This document shows, piece after piece, positions 6,445-16,064 of a DNA stretch of 64,000 bases (its first letter is position 1; every line of letters starts with the position of its first letter). The notes under the pieces were generated by a model. That model did no database searches. It worked only from the letters and a program-made list of their open reading frames with translations, and was not told where the DNA came from. Location: positions 1 to 64,000 of the forward strand of contig NZ_BSOT01000005.1 in the NCBI RefSeq assembly GCF_030160655.1, given 5' to 3'. Both the position numbers and the translations under genes were made by a program. This DNA comes from Agaribacter marinus (GTDB lineage Bacteria > Pseudomonadota > Gammaproteobacteria > Enterobacterales > Alteromonadaceae).

Positions 6445-8985
6445 TCAATCGGCTGTTGGGAGTGCTTTTCTCCTAATTGTTGATGATGGCAGCGCTAAAG
6501 CACTAAGTTTGATGTCGTCAATCAAAACACTATTTAATATTAAGTGTCTGTAGTTGTCGCTGACCTGTTGATCGTAGTCGTTACCTTGAATCATTTGAGC
6601 AAGGAAATGGTTACGAGGGTCATGAGGGAATAAAGCCAAAGTACTCTTATGTATCGATTTTATTTCTGCTAAATACTTTGCTGTTGGTGCAATTAAGTGT
6701 TGTAACCAAAATAAACGAAATCGAACAAAGTAGGCGTTTGGATCATCTTTTTTGGCGTTCATTGCCATACTGGTATAGTCAATACCTTGTTTGAGCGCCG
6801 CTTCTGCGTCATTCCCACGATTTTCTGCAAACAATACAATCGCAGAAATAAGTCGTTCTTCGCTGGCAACCCATGCTAGTGAGTAGTAATTGGCGTTTTG
6901 AGTAAAGGCTTTTTTCAGAAGGGTTCGCGAGGCAAGTAAGTGTTGTGAGGTCGCATCAAACTCTCCCTGACGTAAATATTGTTTGGCTAAATAGAGTTCA
7001 CATTCACTCTGCTGAGCAACCGCCTCGACAATCGACGGCTTTAAAATCAAGCCACGTTTGTAGTACTCCACGCATTCAAGCGCAGGTATAAGGGAGTTTT
7101 CACCCAATGCATAGCTTTCTTTGGTGCGACTCAAATGCAAATATCCTGAATTAAAAATGGCCCAAACATATTCATTTTTCAACGATAAAGCAGTATTCGC
7201 TGCTGCCAAACCTTCGCTGAGAAAATAATCATATTCTTTTTGATTGTAATCTCCAGTTTCTAACAAGCTGGCGTAAAGGTCGGCCATATTGTTATAGGTA
7301 AAATGGAATGATGGGGCTAATGCAATTGTTTGTTTATATGCGGCAAGCGCAGCATTAAGTTCAGTTGTATAAGGTTGACCATGGGCCGCTTTCCATTTAG
7401 CCATGGATGAATAGGCATTGCCGACATTGTCGTATACTGCCGGCAGCTTAGGGCTCAAAACAATGATGGCTTTATATATACTAACGGCGTGCTGAAGCAT
7501 GGTCGAAGGGCTGCGGCCATTCGCGGTTTCTATACTTGCCCAAGCTTTATAAATGCGTGCTTTTGTGTGAAGCAATGTGATGTCTTCAACATTCAGCGCT
7601 AAGCCTCTATCTACAATGTCTATGGCATACAAAATAGCCGATTCAGCATCCACACCATCACGATGTAAGTACATCGCTTCATAGTGTTTTATGATGGCGA
7701 CATTGCGAGCGAATTCTACGCTCATATTATTTTCTTTTAACTGTTGCTGAGTAAGGATGTCTATTTTCTTGAATAACTCAGCAACATCCATCTCTCTGGT
7801 GTTGTCCACTAAATATAGATATAAGAATTCTGTATATGTTTCTGCAAACTCAATGGATTTGCTATCAACATTTCGCATGATACTAATAATCGTATCTAGC
7901 TCGCGGATGTGTGCCTGTTTTTTAGCTACATTTTGATTTTCATTTAAGGCTAAATTAAAAAAGAACAAGCTGCTTATTCTTTGAACATGTAAATCTTGAG
8001 GGTTTAGGGCGACAGATTGTCTACAAACTCTCCCACCGTTGTTTGAAATCTCTTCTGTATCCTCCAAAAAACCATCGGTATATAGCCGTAACTGGTCAAC
8101 GTACAACGAGCAAATATAGTTGGCATCATGCTTCTTATCTTGTTGAAAGATACCTAAATCATAAAACACGGAATACACAAATATTTGTGCTACCCGCTCC
8201 CATATTTTACTTTTGTTATCTGAAATTAAACTCTTGGATATATTAAACGTTCTGTGTTGCGCAACTTGACTCATCTTTGTGTTAACCAATTGAAGCCGAA
8301 CAACATAGTAATTGTCTTGCTCCAGGGTTTGTGATTCTATGACATATGAAAGTTCTAGTTCATTGTAGAGAGCCGAAAAGTCATGAGTGTTTTCCCAAAT
8401 TTGATTCACGCGCGCGTTCGAAAACACTGCTGCAGCGGAGTGACTGGCCGTACTATCCATCAAGGCATTGGTTAACAATGTCCCTTTAATTTCAGCATGA
8501 AGGGGAGTTGAATTATCTAGCGTCATGACGTTAGGTAAAATTCCTATCTTAAGCTGCTTAAGATTTGGCTGTGTAGCTACATTTATTACTGTCGATAAGC
8601 CAACAAAGAGCACGATAACGACTAACAATAGTGCGCCATAAAAATAATAAGGTTTATGTATTGATTTTGGTGGACGCTCAACAGCACTTGGCAAAAGCAT
8701 GCTATAACCCCGTTTAGGGACTGTTTTAATTAGACCTTCTATCGCCAGTAACTTTAGTTTTTGCCGTGTGACGCTTACTAAGTTAGTCAGCGAGTCGTCT
8801 GATACAATACATTCTGTCCAAATTTCATCTAGTAGGGTCTGGCGTGACACGTCTTGCCCAGCATGAGCAAACAATATTGAGAGTAGTAACGTGCTTTTAT
8901 CAGATAGAGGGACGACCTTACCATCACGTTCAATTTCAAAACGCGCAGGGTATAATTGACAGTCTCCAATATTTATTGCTTCCAT
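6445..8985 (-). CDS. ToxR/CadC-like membrane transcription regulator with TPR sensor domain
   Basis: 846 residues. Residues ~5-98 form an OmpR-type winged helix (LSDKSTLLLSILFAHAGQDV, then SDDSLTNLVSVTRQKLK and the wing VPKRGYSMLLP). One membrane span at ~113-136 (YFYGALLLVVIVLFVGLSTV) would place the rest in the periplasm. That ~700-residue part is helical with TPR-like repeats (for example AVYDNVGNAYSSMAKWKAAH and FTYNNMADLYASLLE). Members of this class bind DNA while anchored in the inner membrane and sense envelope conditions. The gene downstream on the same strand encodes the PEP-CTERM protein, the likeliest target. Confidence 0.85.
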   Translation of the reverse strand: MEAINIGDCQLYPARFEIERDGKVVPLSDKSTLLLSILFAHAGQDVSRQTLLDEIWTECIVSDDSLTNLVSVTRQKLKLLAIEGLIKTVPKRGYSMLLPSAVERPPKSIHKPYYFYGALLLVVIVLFVGLSTVINVATQPNLKQLKIGILPNVMTLDNSTPLHAEIKGTLLTNALMDSTASHSAAAVFSNARVNQIWENTHDFSALYNELELSYVIESQTLEQDNYYVVRLQLVNTKMSQVAQHRTFNISKSLISDNKSKIWERVAQIFVYSVFYDLGIFQQDKKHDANYICSLYVDQLRLYTDGFLEDTEEISNNGGRVCRQSVALNPQDLHVQRISSLFFFNLALNENQNVAKKQAHIRELDTIISIMRNVDSKSIEFAETYTEFLYLYLVDNTREMDVAELFKKIDILTQQQLKENNMSVEFARNVAIIKHYEAMYLHRDGVDAESAILYAIDIVDRGLALNVEDITLLHTKARIYKAWASIETANGRSPSTMLQHAVSIYKAIIVLSPKLPAVYDNVGNAYSSMAKWKAAHGQPYTTELNAALAAYKQTIALAPSFHFTYNNMADLYASLLETGDYNQKEYDYFLSEGLAAANTALSLKNEYVWAIFNSGYLHLSRTKESYALGENSLIPALECVEYYKRGLILKPSIVEAVAQQSECELYLAKQYLRQGEFDATSQHLLASRTLLKKAFTQNANYYSLAWVASEERLISAIVLFAENRGNDAEAALKQGIDYTSMAMNAKKDDPNAYFVRFRLFWLQHLIAPTAKYLAEIKSIHKSTLALFPHDPRNHFLAQMIQGNDYDQQVSDNYRHLILNSVLIDDIKLSALALPSSTIRRKALPTAD

Positions 8986-9163
8986 GTCTTACAAGTTTTC
9001 CTGTTGCTCTGGCTGGTATCAATCGCAAAGTGTGACTGAATTTCGCAGAATATAATACCCCTCTGTTCTACGCAACTGGGTGATAAAGCAGAGCCTTCAA
9101 TTCCGCATGATTAACGAATAAGAAAAATATACCGTGTATGATGTTAGCAGGGACGTGGCTTAA

Positions 9164-9292
9164 TCTGAGAAGTTTGAAGGTCTGCGTGCAAGTGTAGGGT
9201 CTGATTTTCATGCGCCTACGCGTTGGACCGAACTAGGTCGAAAATTGGTTTTACCGGCAGATATGACGCCTGTTTGGCAAGCTTGGCCCTAG
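9164..9292 (+). pseudogene. rnm: 3' remnant of rnm (trpH/yciV) PHP-domain nuclease gene
   Basis: The frame [18 protein letters not shown] continues to [15 protein letters not shown] and MTPVWQAWP, then stop at 9290-9292. This is the conserved C-terminus of Rnm/TrpH (RNase AM, 5'-3' exonuclease on short RNA), including the metal-binding GSDFH motif. An in-frame TAA stands just upstream, and the ~240 N-terminal residues are absent from the window. The family is normally found directly before yciO, which agrees with the position here. Confidence 0.75.
9243..9262 (+). repeat. 20-bp direct repeat, copy B
   Basis: Identical to 5435-5454. Here it is embedded in the longer rnm C-terminal coding remnant, so this copy is the native one. 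Confidence 0.85.
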
Positions 9293-9344
9293 CATTGAGG
9301 CATTCATCGCAAACATAAGACGTTAGAGAGTACACCCACAAGCG

Positions 9345-9617
9345 TTAGTGTTTGTCATCGTACTTGTTAAAATTAGCATACTTAACGTGTTTTTGGTTTA
9401 TAAAACGTTGTGTCGAAGCGGGATTTTTTAACAAATGCTCTGCTGGTCGAACTGGGCGTTTGACGAGTTCTCCACCGCAATTTGGACATATATCGTTAAA
9501 GTTATTCGTGGTGCAATTTACACAAAACGTGCACTCGAAACTACATATGCGTGCGTCGTTGCTTTCAGGGGGCAAATTAATGTTGCAGCATTCACAATTT
9601 GGTTTAAGTATTAACAT
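9345..9617 (-). CDS. DUF1272 zinc-ribbon protein
   Basis: 90 residues, eight cysteines: NCECCNINLPPES, then CSFECTFCVNC and ICPNCGGELVKRPVRPAE. This is the DUF1272 pattern, a small cytoplasmic protein expected to bind zinc; its role is not known. It lies on the opposite strand to rnm and yciO, in the damaged junction between them. Its stop codon is in a CTAACGC motif that looks like half of an attC, so it may once have been a cassette gene, but a full attC cannot be shown. Confidence 0.85.
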   Translation of the reverse strand: MLILKPNCECCNINLPPESNDARICSFECTFCVNCTTNNFNDICPNCGGELVKRPVRPAEHLLKNPASTQRFINQKHVKYANFNKYDDKH

Positions 9618-9789
9618 TCGAATTTCTCTACTAGCCGAATTTTAAGTGCAGATTAGCAGGTGCTTTTTAGGCACATCGGACCTAATTTCCTCTTTTCCTG
9701 CCATGTGTCAGTTTTTTTAGAAAGAAAATAAAATCGATATGCGGTAAACCACGAAATACTAAGTTGTCAGTATGATTGTTAGTATTGTC

Positions 9790-9798
9790 TGGTATACT
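9790..9798 (+). promoter_or_regulatory. Possible extended -10 promoter for the yciO-truA block
   Basis: TGG-TATACT is an extended -10 element (TGnTATACT) 109 bases before yciO. No good -35 lies at 17 bases. The 289 bases from 9618 to 9906 hold nothing else I can name. It would also clear the damaged rnm region, giving yciO its own start of transcription. Confidence 0.35.
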
Positions 9799-9906
9799 TG
9801 AGCAGATACGTTATAGCGTCTAGCGGCGCTAAAAATGTGAACAGCAGCGAATATTCGAGTACGAGTTTAAGACCTTGTAGAGTTAACATCCAACTACTGA
9901 GTTCAA

Positions 9907-10530
9907 ATGAGCCAATTTTTTTATATACACCCTGACAATCCTCAAACAAGGTTGGTAAAGCAAACCTGTGAGTTAGTGCAAAAGGGGGAAGTCATTGTTT
10001 ACCCAACTGACTCTGGTTACGCCATTGGTTGCCAGATGGAAAATAAAAAGGCACTCGAACAAATTTGTAGAATTAGAAACATTGGTAAAGACCATAATTT
10101 TACCTTAATGTGCAAGGACATGTCTGAGCTTTCAGAATATGCGCGAGTTGATAATACAGCATTTAGACAAATTAAAAATAACACGCCCGGACCTTATACG
10201 TTTATTTTACGTGCTACCAAAGAAGTGCCGAAACGTTTACAAAACCCGAAACGAAAAACGATTGGTATTCGTGTGCCTGAAAACAATATTGCCTTAGCGA
10301 TACTTGAAGAACTGCGAGAACCCTTAATGTCTACTACCTTGATTTTACCCGGTGAAGATGTTGCTGAGTCTGATCCAGATGAAATTAGGGACAAGTTAGA
10401 ACGGCAAGTGGGCTTAATCATTCATGGCGGTTACTTAGGCGAACAACCTACCACTGTGATTGACATGTCAGACGGTGAGTCAGTTATCATTAGAGAGGGC
10501 AGTGGTGATACTGCGCCTTTCGAGAACTAG
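9907..10530 (+). CDS. yciO: YciO, Sua5/YciO/YrdC-family protein
   Basis: 207 residues, the length of YciO. The YrdC fold is clear: VIVYPTDSGYAIGCQ near residue 30, the KxR..K..NFTLM nucleotide-binding segment (RIRNIGKDHNFTLMCKD), and RKTIGIRVP near 120. It relates to TsaC, which makes threonylcarbamoyl-AMP for tRNA t6A, but the pattern and place before scpA mark it as YciO, whose physiological job is less certain. It starts the + strand block running to truA, with 35 bases before scpA. Confidence 0.93.
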   Translation: MSQFFYIHPDNPQTRLVKQTCELVQKGEVIVYPTDSGYAIGCQMENKKALEQICRIRNIGKDHNFTLMCKDMSELSEYARVDNTAFRQIKNNTPGPYTFILRATKEVPKRLQNPKRKTIGIRVPENNIALAILEELREPLMSTTLILPGEDVAESDPDEIRDKLERQVGLIIHGGYLGEQPTTVIDMSDGESVIIREGSGDTAPFEN

Positions 10531-10565
10531 CGCTGTTATGGTTTCATATGTATTGGTGTTAGCCA

Positions 10566-11513
10566 ATGGCTAGCTCGTCTACACGCGATCGGTCGACAGC
10601 GCCTGGTCAGACGGGCGGTGCAAATGTAGTTGAACATGCAAGCGATCAGGCTGAGCCTCCACTTCCCCGGCAACATACTCTACAGGTCACTCAACAGACT
10701 ACTGAACAGATCACTCAACAACAGCCATTGGCGCTCGCATTTGTTAATGGCGAAGCGTTAATTGAAAAACCCGAAGACCTATATATTCCACCTGATGCGC
10801 TAGAAGTCATATTGGAAACATTTGAAGGGCCGCTAGACCTACTTTTATACCTCATTCGCAAACAAAAATTCGATATAGTTGAATTACCTGTATTACAAGT
10901 GACAAAGCAATATATGGAATATGTTGAGGTAATGGCAGATATAAAACTGGAACTAGCAGGCGAGTATTTGCTGATGGCTGCAATGTTAGCAGAAATCAAG
11001 AGTCGTTTGTTGTTACCAAAGCACGAGGGAGCGGAAGAGGACGAGGGTGATCCGCGAGCTGAACTTATTCGTCGGTTAAAGGAGTATGAGCTAATTAAAA
11101 AGGCCGCTGAAGCGCTTGATAATGCGCCGAGAATGCAGCGGGATTATCACCTAGCGCAGGCGGGCACAAGTGATGAAGTGCAGCCAATTAAGCACCTACC
11201 TCAGGTAAGTTTACAGGAGTTAGCCTTGGCGTTTGCTGGTGTAATGCAACGGGCAAAGGCCTTTGAACATCATCAAATAGAAAAAGAAGTACTGTCTACT
11301 CGAGAGCGAATGAGTATGTTGTTGCAGCGCTTAACACACGATACTTATATGCGATTTGACGAATTGATTAGTGCAGATGAAGGTAAAGCTGGCGTAGTGG
11401 TTAGCTTCATCGCCATGTTAGAACTGGCAAAAGAAGGCTTAGTACAAATAGAACAAGCTCAACCTTACGCAAATATTCATGTTAAACTTGGTAGTTATGA
11501 GCAAGATATCTGA
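10566..11513 (+). CDS. scpA: Segregation and condensation protein A
   Basis: 315 residues. The kleisin of the SMC-ScpAB condensin-like complex for chromosome organisation. Conserved ScpA begins at about residue 78 with FEGPLDLLLYLIRKQKFDI, followed by EYLLMAAMLAEIKSRLLLP; the winged-helix C-terminus ends at KLGSYEQDI. The first ~75 residues are Gln/Thr-rich and not conserved, so the start is uncertain; in-frame upstream sequence does not help. It overlaps scpB by 17 bases. Confidence 0.93.
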   Translation: MASSSTRDRSTAPGQTGGANVVEHASDQAEPPLPRQHTLQVTQQTTEQITQQQPLALAFVNGEALIEKPEDLYIPPDALEVILETFEGPLDLLLYLIRKQKFDIVELPVLQVTKQYMEYVEVMADIKLELAGEYLLMAAMLAEIKSRLLLPKHEGAEEDEGDPRAELIRRLKEYELIKKAAEALDNAPRMQRDYHLAQAGTSDEVQPIKHLPQVSLQELALAFAGVMQRAKAFEHHQIEKEVLSTRERMSMLLQRLTHDTYMRFDELISADEGKAGVVVSFIAMLELAKEGLVQIEQAQPYANIHVKLGSYEQDI

Positions 11514-12186
11514 CGTTCAGCTTAAACAGTTGGTGGAAGCCGCTATTTTTGTGGCGGATGAACCATTGTCCACTGACAAGCTACGCGCAACCGTATTAAG
11601 TGAATTTAGTGTGTCTACTCGCCAACTGAATAAAGTATTTAAAGAGCTAGAACTTGATTATGCGCCGCGCGGTATTCAATTAGTTAAAGTTGCGACAGGA
11701 TATCGTTTTCAGTCCAATGCTGGTTTAGCGCAATTGCTTAGCCGCTTATGGCAAGAAACGGTGCCAAAATATTCGAGGGCAATGATGGAAACCTTATCAT
11801 TAATTGCTTACCGTCAGCCAATAACGCGTGGTGAAATTGAAGAAATTCGCGGTGTAGCGGTGAGTAGCAACATTGTTAAGAGCTTATCTGAAAGAGATTG
11901 GATAAAAATCGTCGGACATAAAGAAGTGCCTGGACGCCCAGCCTTGTATGCTACAACCAATACGTTTTTAGACTATTTTGCGTTATCGTCACTCGCTGAA
12001 TTACCTTCTGCGGCAATGTTTGATAAAAATGATGCCGACGAGCAAGCAAGTGCTGAAAGCAAAGACAAAGCGCATATTGAGACTGGCGACAGTATTGACA
12101 GTAGCGAGCATACTCAACAAGAAATATCACTAGATGAACAAAGCGAAACGTCTGTTCCAAGTGAACCTTTAGGAAAATTACATTAG
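11497..12186 (+). CDS. scpB: Segregation and condensation protein B
   Basis: 229 residues from ATG 11497 (MSKISDVQLKQLVEAAIFVA); a longer in-frame start at 11479 would add six residues. Two winged helices are seen, with the signature TLSLIAYRQPITRGEIEEIR and PGRPALYATT. It binds ScpA in the SMC complex. The last ~45 residues are an acidic Ser/Glu/Asp tail. Translation is coupled to scpA by overlap, and rluB starts 4 bases downstream. Confidence 0.95.
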   Translation: MSKISDVQLKQLVEAAIFVADEPLSTDKLRATVLSEFSVSTRQLNKVFKELELDYAPRGIQLVKVATGYRFQSNAGLAQLLSRLWQETVPKYSRAMMETLSLIAYRQPITRGEIEEIRGVAVSSNIVKSLSERDWIKIVGHKEVPGRPALYATTNTFLDYFALSSLAELPSAAMFDKNDADEQASAESKDKAHIETGDSIDSSEHTQQEISLDEQSETSVPSEPLGKLH

Positions 12187-12189
12187 CAT

Positions 12190-13128
12190 ATGTCTGATAA
12201 AAACATGTCTGAAAAAAGTAAGTTAGATAAGAACAAGTCTGATAAAAACACCTCTGAAAAACTGCAGAAGGTGCTTGCGAATAATGGCGTTGGGTCTCGG
12301 CGTGAAATGGAAAAATGGATTGAACAAGGCCGTGTTTCTGTGAATGGGAAAATTGCGAGCTTGGGCGATCGAGTCGAAATGCATGATCAAATCCGTGTTG
12401 ATGGTCATCAAATTTCTCGTCAAAAAGAACGGTCACCTTGTCGTGTACTTATGTACAACAAGCCGGAAGGCGTTATTTGTTCATTAAAAGACCCTGACGG
12501 CCGCCCAACAGTGTTTGATCGTTTGCCACGTTTAGTCGGCGAGCGCTGGATTGGCATCGGGCGTTTGGATATAAACACGAGTGGACTTTTACTCTTTACC
12601 AATGATGGCGAGCTAGCAAATCGCTTAATGCACCCCTCATATGAAATTGAGCGCGAATACGCCGTGCGGGTTTTTGGAGAAGTAACCCCAGCAATACTGC
12701 GGACATTGACGAAGGGGGTTGAGTTAGAGGATGGTGTCGCCAAATTTAATGCGATTCATGTTCGCCCGAATGAAGATGAAGGTTTGAATCATTGGTTTAA
12801 TGTTACCTTGAGTGAAGGTAGAAACCGTGAAGTACGTCGTTTATGGGAATCTCAGGGGTTAAAAGTTAGCCGACTAATGCGTGTGCGTTACGGCAATTTA
12901 GAAATGTTTAAGCGTTTGCCACAGGGCGCTTGGGTAGAGCTGGAGCTGTCTACTGTAAATGAACTGCGTAATATGGCGAAGCTGCCGCCTGAAACTGAAA
13001 CGAAAGTGCATGAACAAGATAAGCTTGATCACACTAAATTAAGCCGAATGCGTCGCTCATTGCGAAAGCATAAGCAAACGAAAGTCGTTGGGCAGCGCCA
13101 AAGAGCGAAAACTAGAAGTAGAAAGTAA
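12190..13128 (+). CDS. rluB: 23S rRNA pseudouridine(2605) synthase RluB
   Basis: 312 residues. A Lys/Ser/Asp-rich N-terminal extension (~24 residues) precedes the S4 RNA-binding domain ([20 protein letters not shown]). The catalytic domain of the RsuA/RluB family follows, with Asp in [20 protein letters not shown], and [12 protein letters not shown] near 215. The basic C-terminal tail is usual. It isomerises uridine in helix 89-93 region of 23S rRNA. The stop TAA shares its last A with the truA ATG. Confidence 0.95.
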   Translation: MSDKNMSEKSKLDKNKSDKNTSEKLQKVLANNGVGSRREMEKWIEQGRVSVNGKIASLGDRVEMHDQIRVDGHQISRQKERSPCRVLMYNKPEGVICSLKDPDGRPTVFDRLPRLVGERWIGIGRLDINTSGLLLFTNDGELANRLMHPSYEIEREYAVRVFGEVTPAILRTLTKGVELEDGVAKFNAIHVRPNEDEGLNHWFNVTLSEGRNREVRRLWESQGLKVSRLMRVRYGNLEMFKRLPQGAWVELELSTVNELRNMAKLPPETETKVHEQDKLDHTKLSRMRRSLRKHKQTKVVGQRQRAKTRSRK

Positions 13129-13913
13129 TGCGTTTTGCCTTAGGAATTGAATATCAAGGCCATGCCTATAAAGGGTGGCAAAGTCAGACGGGCTTGAGCA
13201 CAGTACAAGCAAATATTGAGCGCTGTTTATCTCAGATTATGACTGAAAAAGTTGATGTTGTATGTGCCGGTCGTACAGACGCAGGTGTACATGCGACAAA
13301 TCAAATTGTGCATTTTGATACAAATATTAGCCGTCCAATGAACGCGTTTACCCTCGGCATGAATTCTAATTTACCCGGCGATATTGCTATACGATGGGCG
13401 CAACAAGTGGATGACGATTTTCATGCTCGCTTTAGCGCTACCGCAAGGCGCTACCGTTATATTATTTTTAATAACCCGTTTCGTCCTGGCATTTTATCAA
13501 CTGGACTAACTCACGTGTACAAGACGTTAAATGCAGAGCCAATGCATGAGGCTGCACAGGTACTTGTGGGTGAAAATGACTTTACTAGCTTTAGAGCTGC
13601 GCATTGCCAATCAAATTCTCCGTGTCGAAATTTAACGTCGATTTCGGTTGAACGCAGAGGTCAATACATCGTCGTTGAAGTCGAGGCAAATGCGTTTTTG
13701 CATCATATGGTACGAAACATTGTTGGCTCGTTGATTGAAGTGGGTGCTGGTGAACAAAGTGTTACGTGGTTTAATCGCTTACTGGCGCTTAAAGATCGGA
13801 CTAAAGCGGCGGCGACCGCTAAGCCAAATGGTCTGTACTTAGTTAAGGTGACTTATCCAGAGAAGTTTAATATCCCAACGCCACCTTTAGGACCTTTGTT
13901 TCTTGGGGCATAG
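13128..13913 (+). CDS. truA: tRNA pseudouridine(38-40) synthase TruA
   Basis: 261 residues, normal length. The catalytic Asp is in [17 protein letters not shown] (residue ~52); [20 protein letters not shown] and [17 protein letters not shown] are conserved TruA blocks. It modifies positions 38-40 of tRNA anticodon arms. It starts on the last base of rluB. In many gammaproteobacteria truA lies before accD; here a 15-kb island separates them. Confidence 0.96.
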   Translation: MRFALGIEYQGHAYKGWQSQTGLSTVQANIERCLSQIMTEKVDVVCAGRTDAGVHATNQIVHFDTNISRPMNAFTLGMNSNLPGDIAIRWAQQVDDDFHARFSATARRYRYIIFNNPFRPGILSTGLTHVYKTLNAEPMHEAAQVLVGENDFTSFRAAHCQSNSPCRNLTSISVERRGQYIVVEVEANAFLHHMVRNIVGSLIEVGAGEQSVTWFNRLLALKDRTKAAATAKPNGLYLVKVTYPEKFNIPTPPLGPLFLGA

Positions 13914-13972
13914 GGAGTAGTACTTAATGCACTTACGTAAACTACGTCTTAAATGCATTCGAGCAACAAACT

Positions 13973-14761
13973 TTATTCGGCACGTTGCAGACTTATCTTT
14001 TGGGGAAGTAAGGCGACGGCGCCTACTAAACCAAAGGCATAACCTGGCCCTTCATTTTGAATGTGTGCGGCCGGGATATAAAATCGTTTGATGCCTATTT
14101 CGCTATACAATGCGGCATCTAATATGTGCCATGCGCCCTCTTTAAATGCCTCAACCCAAGCGTGACCATACGCATTTATTTTCCCATGTTGTTCAACTAT
14201 CACGGTACCAAGAACCACTTTAGCGGGAATATCAAATGCGCGTGCTAACGCCGTTAACAGGACAGCATACTCTGTACAGTCGCCACTGCGTTGATTGGCT
14301 ATAACCGATGCGATCTTGAATCCATGAATGTAGGTTGGATCGTTAATGTAAGTGCTGACAAAACGTTCTAACGCTGGCAATCGTGGATTTTCATCATTTT
14401 TGTCAGAATGTTGTTCAGTAAAGTTTGAAACAAACGCTTTTACACTGTCCTCTTTATAGTCAATAACAAAAGTATCTGAGGTGCTATCGTTAGTGGGTTT
14501 TCCGTCAAATGCATATCTTTGCGGTATCTGCAATGTGACGGAGTTTTTGCTTGTCTCAATCAGTTTGATACCCTTAAACTTACGTAGAGTAGTGACTAAC
14601 GACGTCGGTTTATTTGTAAATAATTCGGCTTTGATTGAATTACCCAAAGGAAGGGCAAGGTCTGTGCCTAGTTCTATCTGAATGTCGCTTATTGACGGCG
14701 GGTTTTGCCCATGGGCAAAGCCAACAAAAAACAGCGCTAGTAAGGCTATCATTTTCTTCAT
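13973..14761 (-). CDS. Periplasmic transglutaminase-like protease
   Basis: 262 residues with signal peptide MKKMIALLALFFVGFAHG. The transglutaminase-core triad can be read: Cys162 in RSGDCTEYAVLL, His200 in AYGHAWVEAF and Asp215 in WHILDAAL. Bacterial members act as cysteine proteases, amidases or cross-linkers. It is the last gene of the - strand envelope operon and overlaps the preceding gene by 4 bases, so it probably works with that protein. The substrate is unknown. Confidence 0.8.
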   Translation of the reverse strand: MKKMIALLALFFVGFAHGQNPPSISDIQIELGTDLALPLGNSIKAELFTNKPTSLVTTLRKFKGIKLIETSKNSVTLQIPQRYAFDGKPTNDSTSDTFVIDYKEDSVKAFVSNFTEQHSDKNDENPRLPALERFVSTYINDPTYIHGFKIASVIANQRSGDCTEYAVLLTALARAFDIPAKVVLGTVIVEQHGKINAYGHAWVEAFKEGAWHILDAALYSEIGIKRFYIPAAHIQNEGPGYAFGLVGAVALLPQKISLQRAE

Positions 14762-15990
14762 GGTAGCGTTGGCTGGCCTTTTGAGTGGAGCAAGGACATT
14801 TTCATTGTAATAGGGCCTTGCTGAATTGTACCTTTTTGGAAAACATTGTCCTTGTTAGCTAAAAATTGCATGACAATAGGGCCCATATCAACTTCAAAGT
14901 TGGCTTCAGGGTTATCACTTAACTGACGTAACGTAACGGGTAACGCAGATGTAGGATCAGCGGTAGGTGCCCACATGTGATAATTTGCGCTGGTATCGTC
15001 ACCACCTTTTAGTTCAGCAAGCGCAAGATAACTACCAAAGCCAGACAAAAACCAGCCATCATGTTCGAGTGTTTTAGTAATGGTTTTTCCTTGAAGTTGG
15101 CCTTCTACCTGCCATGCGTCGTCTGCATATTGCAGTGAAAATTGAGAGCTCATATTGCCATTCTCAATCGTATATTCTGTCGCGTTAATGAGTGAACCAT
15201 CAGGTTTACTCCACGATAAACCAGAGGTGTCGTTGCGAGAAATCGAACTTGCATCTACGGGGACTAGTAATGATGTTCTATTTTTTGTTTCTATGTCGCC
15301 ATCGGCATCAATGCTATAAGTTTCTTGCATATACCCCATGGGAATATTGTTTACTAGCAGTGCATAAGTTGCTTCAAAAAATGATGTTGGCGCCTGTGAA
15401 TTCATGGCGTCAACAAATGATTCAAACACCTTAAAAAAAGATTCTCTATAACCAATCTCATTGTGGATACACATTCTTAATACATCGTTTGACTCAGACA
15501 CTAAGCCTTTTAATATGCCGGTTGTTCGTTGCTCCCCTTCACCGAGAAGGTACATGATATCCAAAGACAGGTAAGGACTATTTTTGACAATCCCAGTGTT
15601 TAAGGAAAACGTAGATTTATTGCTAAGTTTTTTATCATTGAGTGTTTCTACGCCTGTTAAGCTATGCTCCAGTATTGAATGCAATGAGCTTGCGGGACCA
15701 TCATAATCTGTGAATACATAACACTCTGCTGGAGAGGCTGTATTTATATCTATCGTGTAGTACCAAAAGTTGTCACTTTTTTCCGCCAAGGTGTACTTAC
15801 CGAGTACTTTACTATTTACCTCAAGTTCTTTTATTTTTAATGTTGACGATTTTTTTATATTTGTCTCTCTGGCCAATCCTTCAGTAAACCAATCCGGAAA
15901 ATCACTGATGTTCATTAAGTCGGTTGCGCCAGAGGTATTTGAAAAAAACGCGATGCAGAGGAGAAAAAACGGTTTAACTATTACTTTCAT
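14758..15990 (-). CDS. Exported protein paired with the transglutaminase
   Basis: 410 residues from ATG 15988-15990, which places the signal peptide (MKVIVKPFFLLCIAFFSNTSG) at the very N-terminus; an in-frame upstream start (16038) is less likely. The protein is mostly beta strand, with a LLVNNIPMGYMQETYSIDAD motif that resembles the N-terminal beta region often attached to secreted transglutaminase proteins. No catalytic motif is seen. The four-base overlap with the transglutaminase gene suggests that the two chains correspond to one two-domain function. Not assigned to a family. Confidence 0.65.
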   Translation of the reverse strand: MKVIVKPFFLLCIAFFSNTSGATDLMNISDFPDWFTEGLARETNIKKSSTLKIKELEVNSKVLGKYTLAEKSDNFWYYTIDINTASPAECYVFTDYDGPASSLHSILEHSLTGVETLNDKKLSNKSTFSLNTGIVKNSPYLSLDIMYLLGEGEQRTTGILKGLVSESNDVLRMCIHNEIGYRESFFKVFESFVDAMNSQAPTSFFEATYALLVNNIPMGYMQETYSIDADGDIETKNRTSLLVPVDASSISRNDTSGLSWSKPDGSLINATEYTIENGNMSSQFSLQYADDAWQVEGQLQGKTITKTLEHDGWFLSGFGSYLALAELKGGDDTSANYHMWAPTADPTSALPVTLRQLSDNPEANFEVDMGPIVMQFLANKDNVFQKGTIQQGPITMKMSLLHSKGQPTLP

Positions 15991-16064
15991 ACTAACTCTA
16001 TCCTTGATTACGAGATTCAGGCATATGACAACACGCACGAGTCTTCAATGCAAAAGAAATATGT

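Noticed and set aside
9094-9145. CAGAGCCTTCAA shared with attC site 8, and a GTTAGCA downstream
   Set aside because: Only one 12-base block is shared; the left core is TAAAG instead of TAAC and no hairpin forms. Possible attC relic, not callable.
5435-9262. 20-bp direct repeats as attL/attR of a phage-like integrative element
   Set aside because: No integrase or element genes lie between them, and the native rnm coding context surrounds the right copy rather than the left. A classical att duplication would put the rnm body left of the first copy, where attC DNA is found instead.
9322-9350. GTTAGAG and GCGTTAGTG motifs near the DUF1272 gene as an attC site
   Set aside because: They are only 22 bases apart, in the same orientation, with no complementary partner or stem, so a site cannot be built.
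9907-10530. TsaC (essential t6A synthase) assignment
   Set aside because: Sequence pattern and position before scpA fit YciO, a paralogue, better than TsaC.
13927-13962. AATGCACTTACGTA...TACGTCTTAAATGCATT as truA terminator
   Set aside because: Arms are interrupted and no T-run follows; too weak to call.
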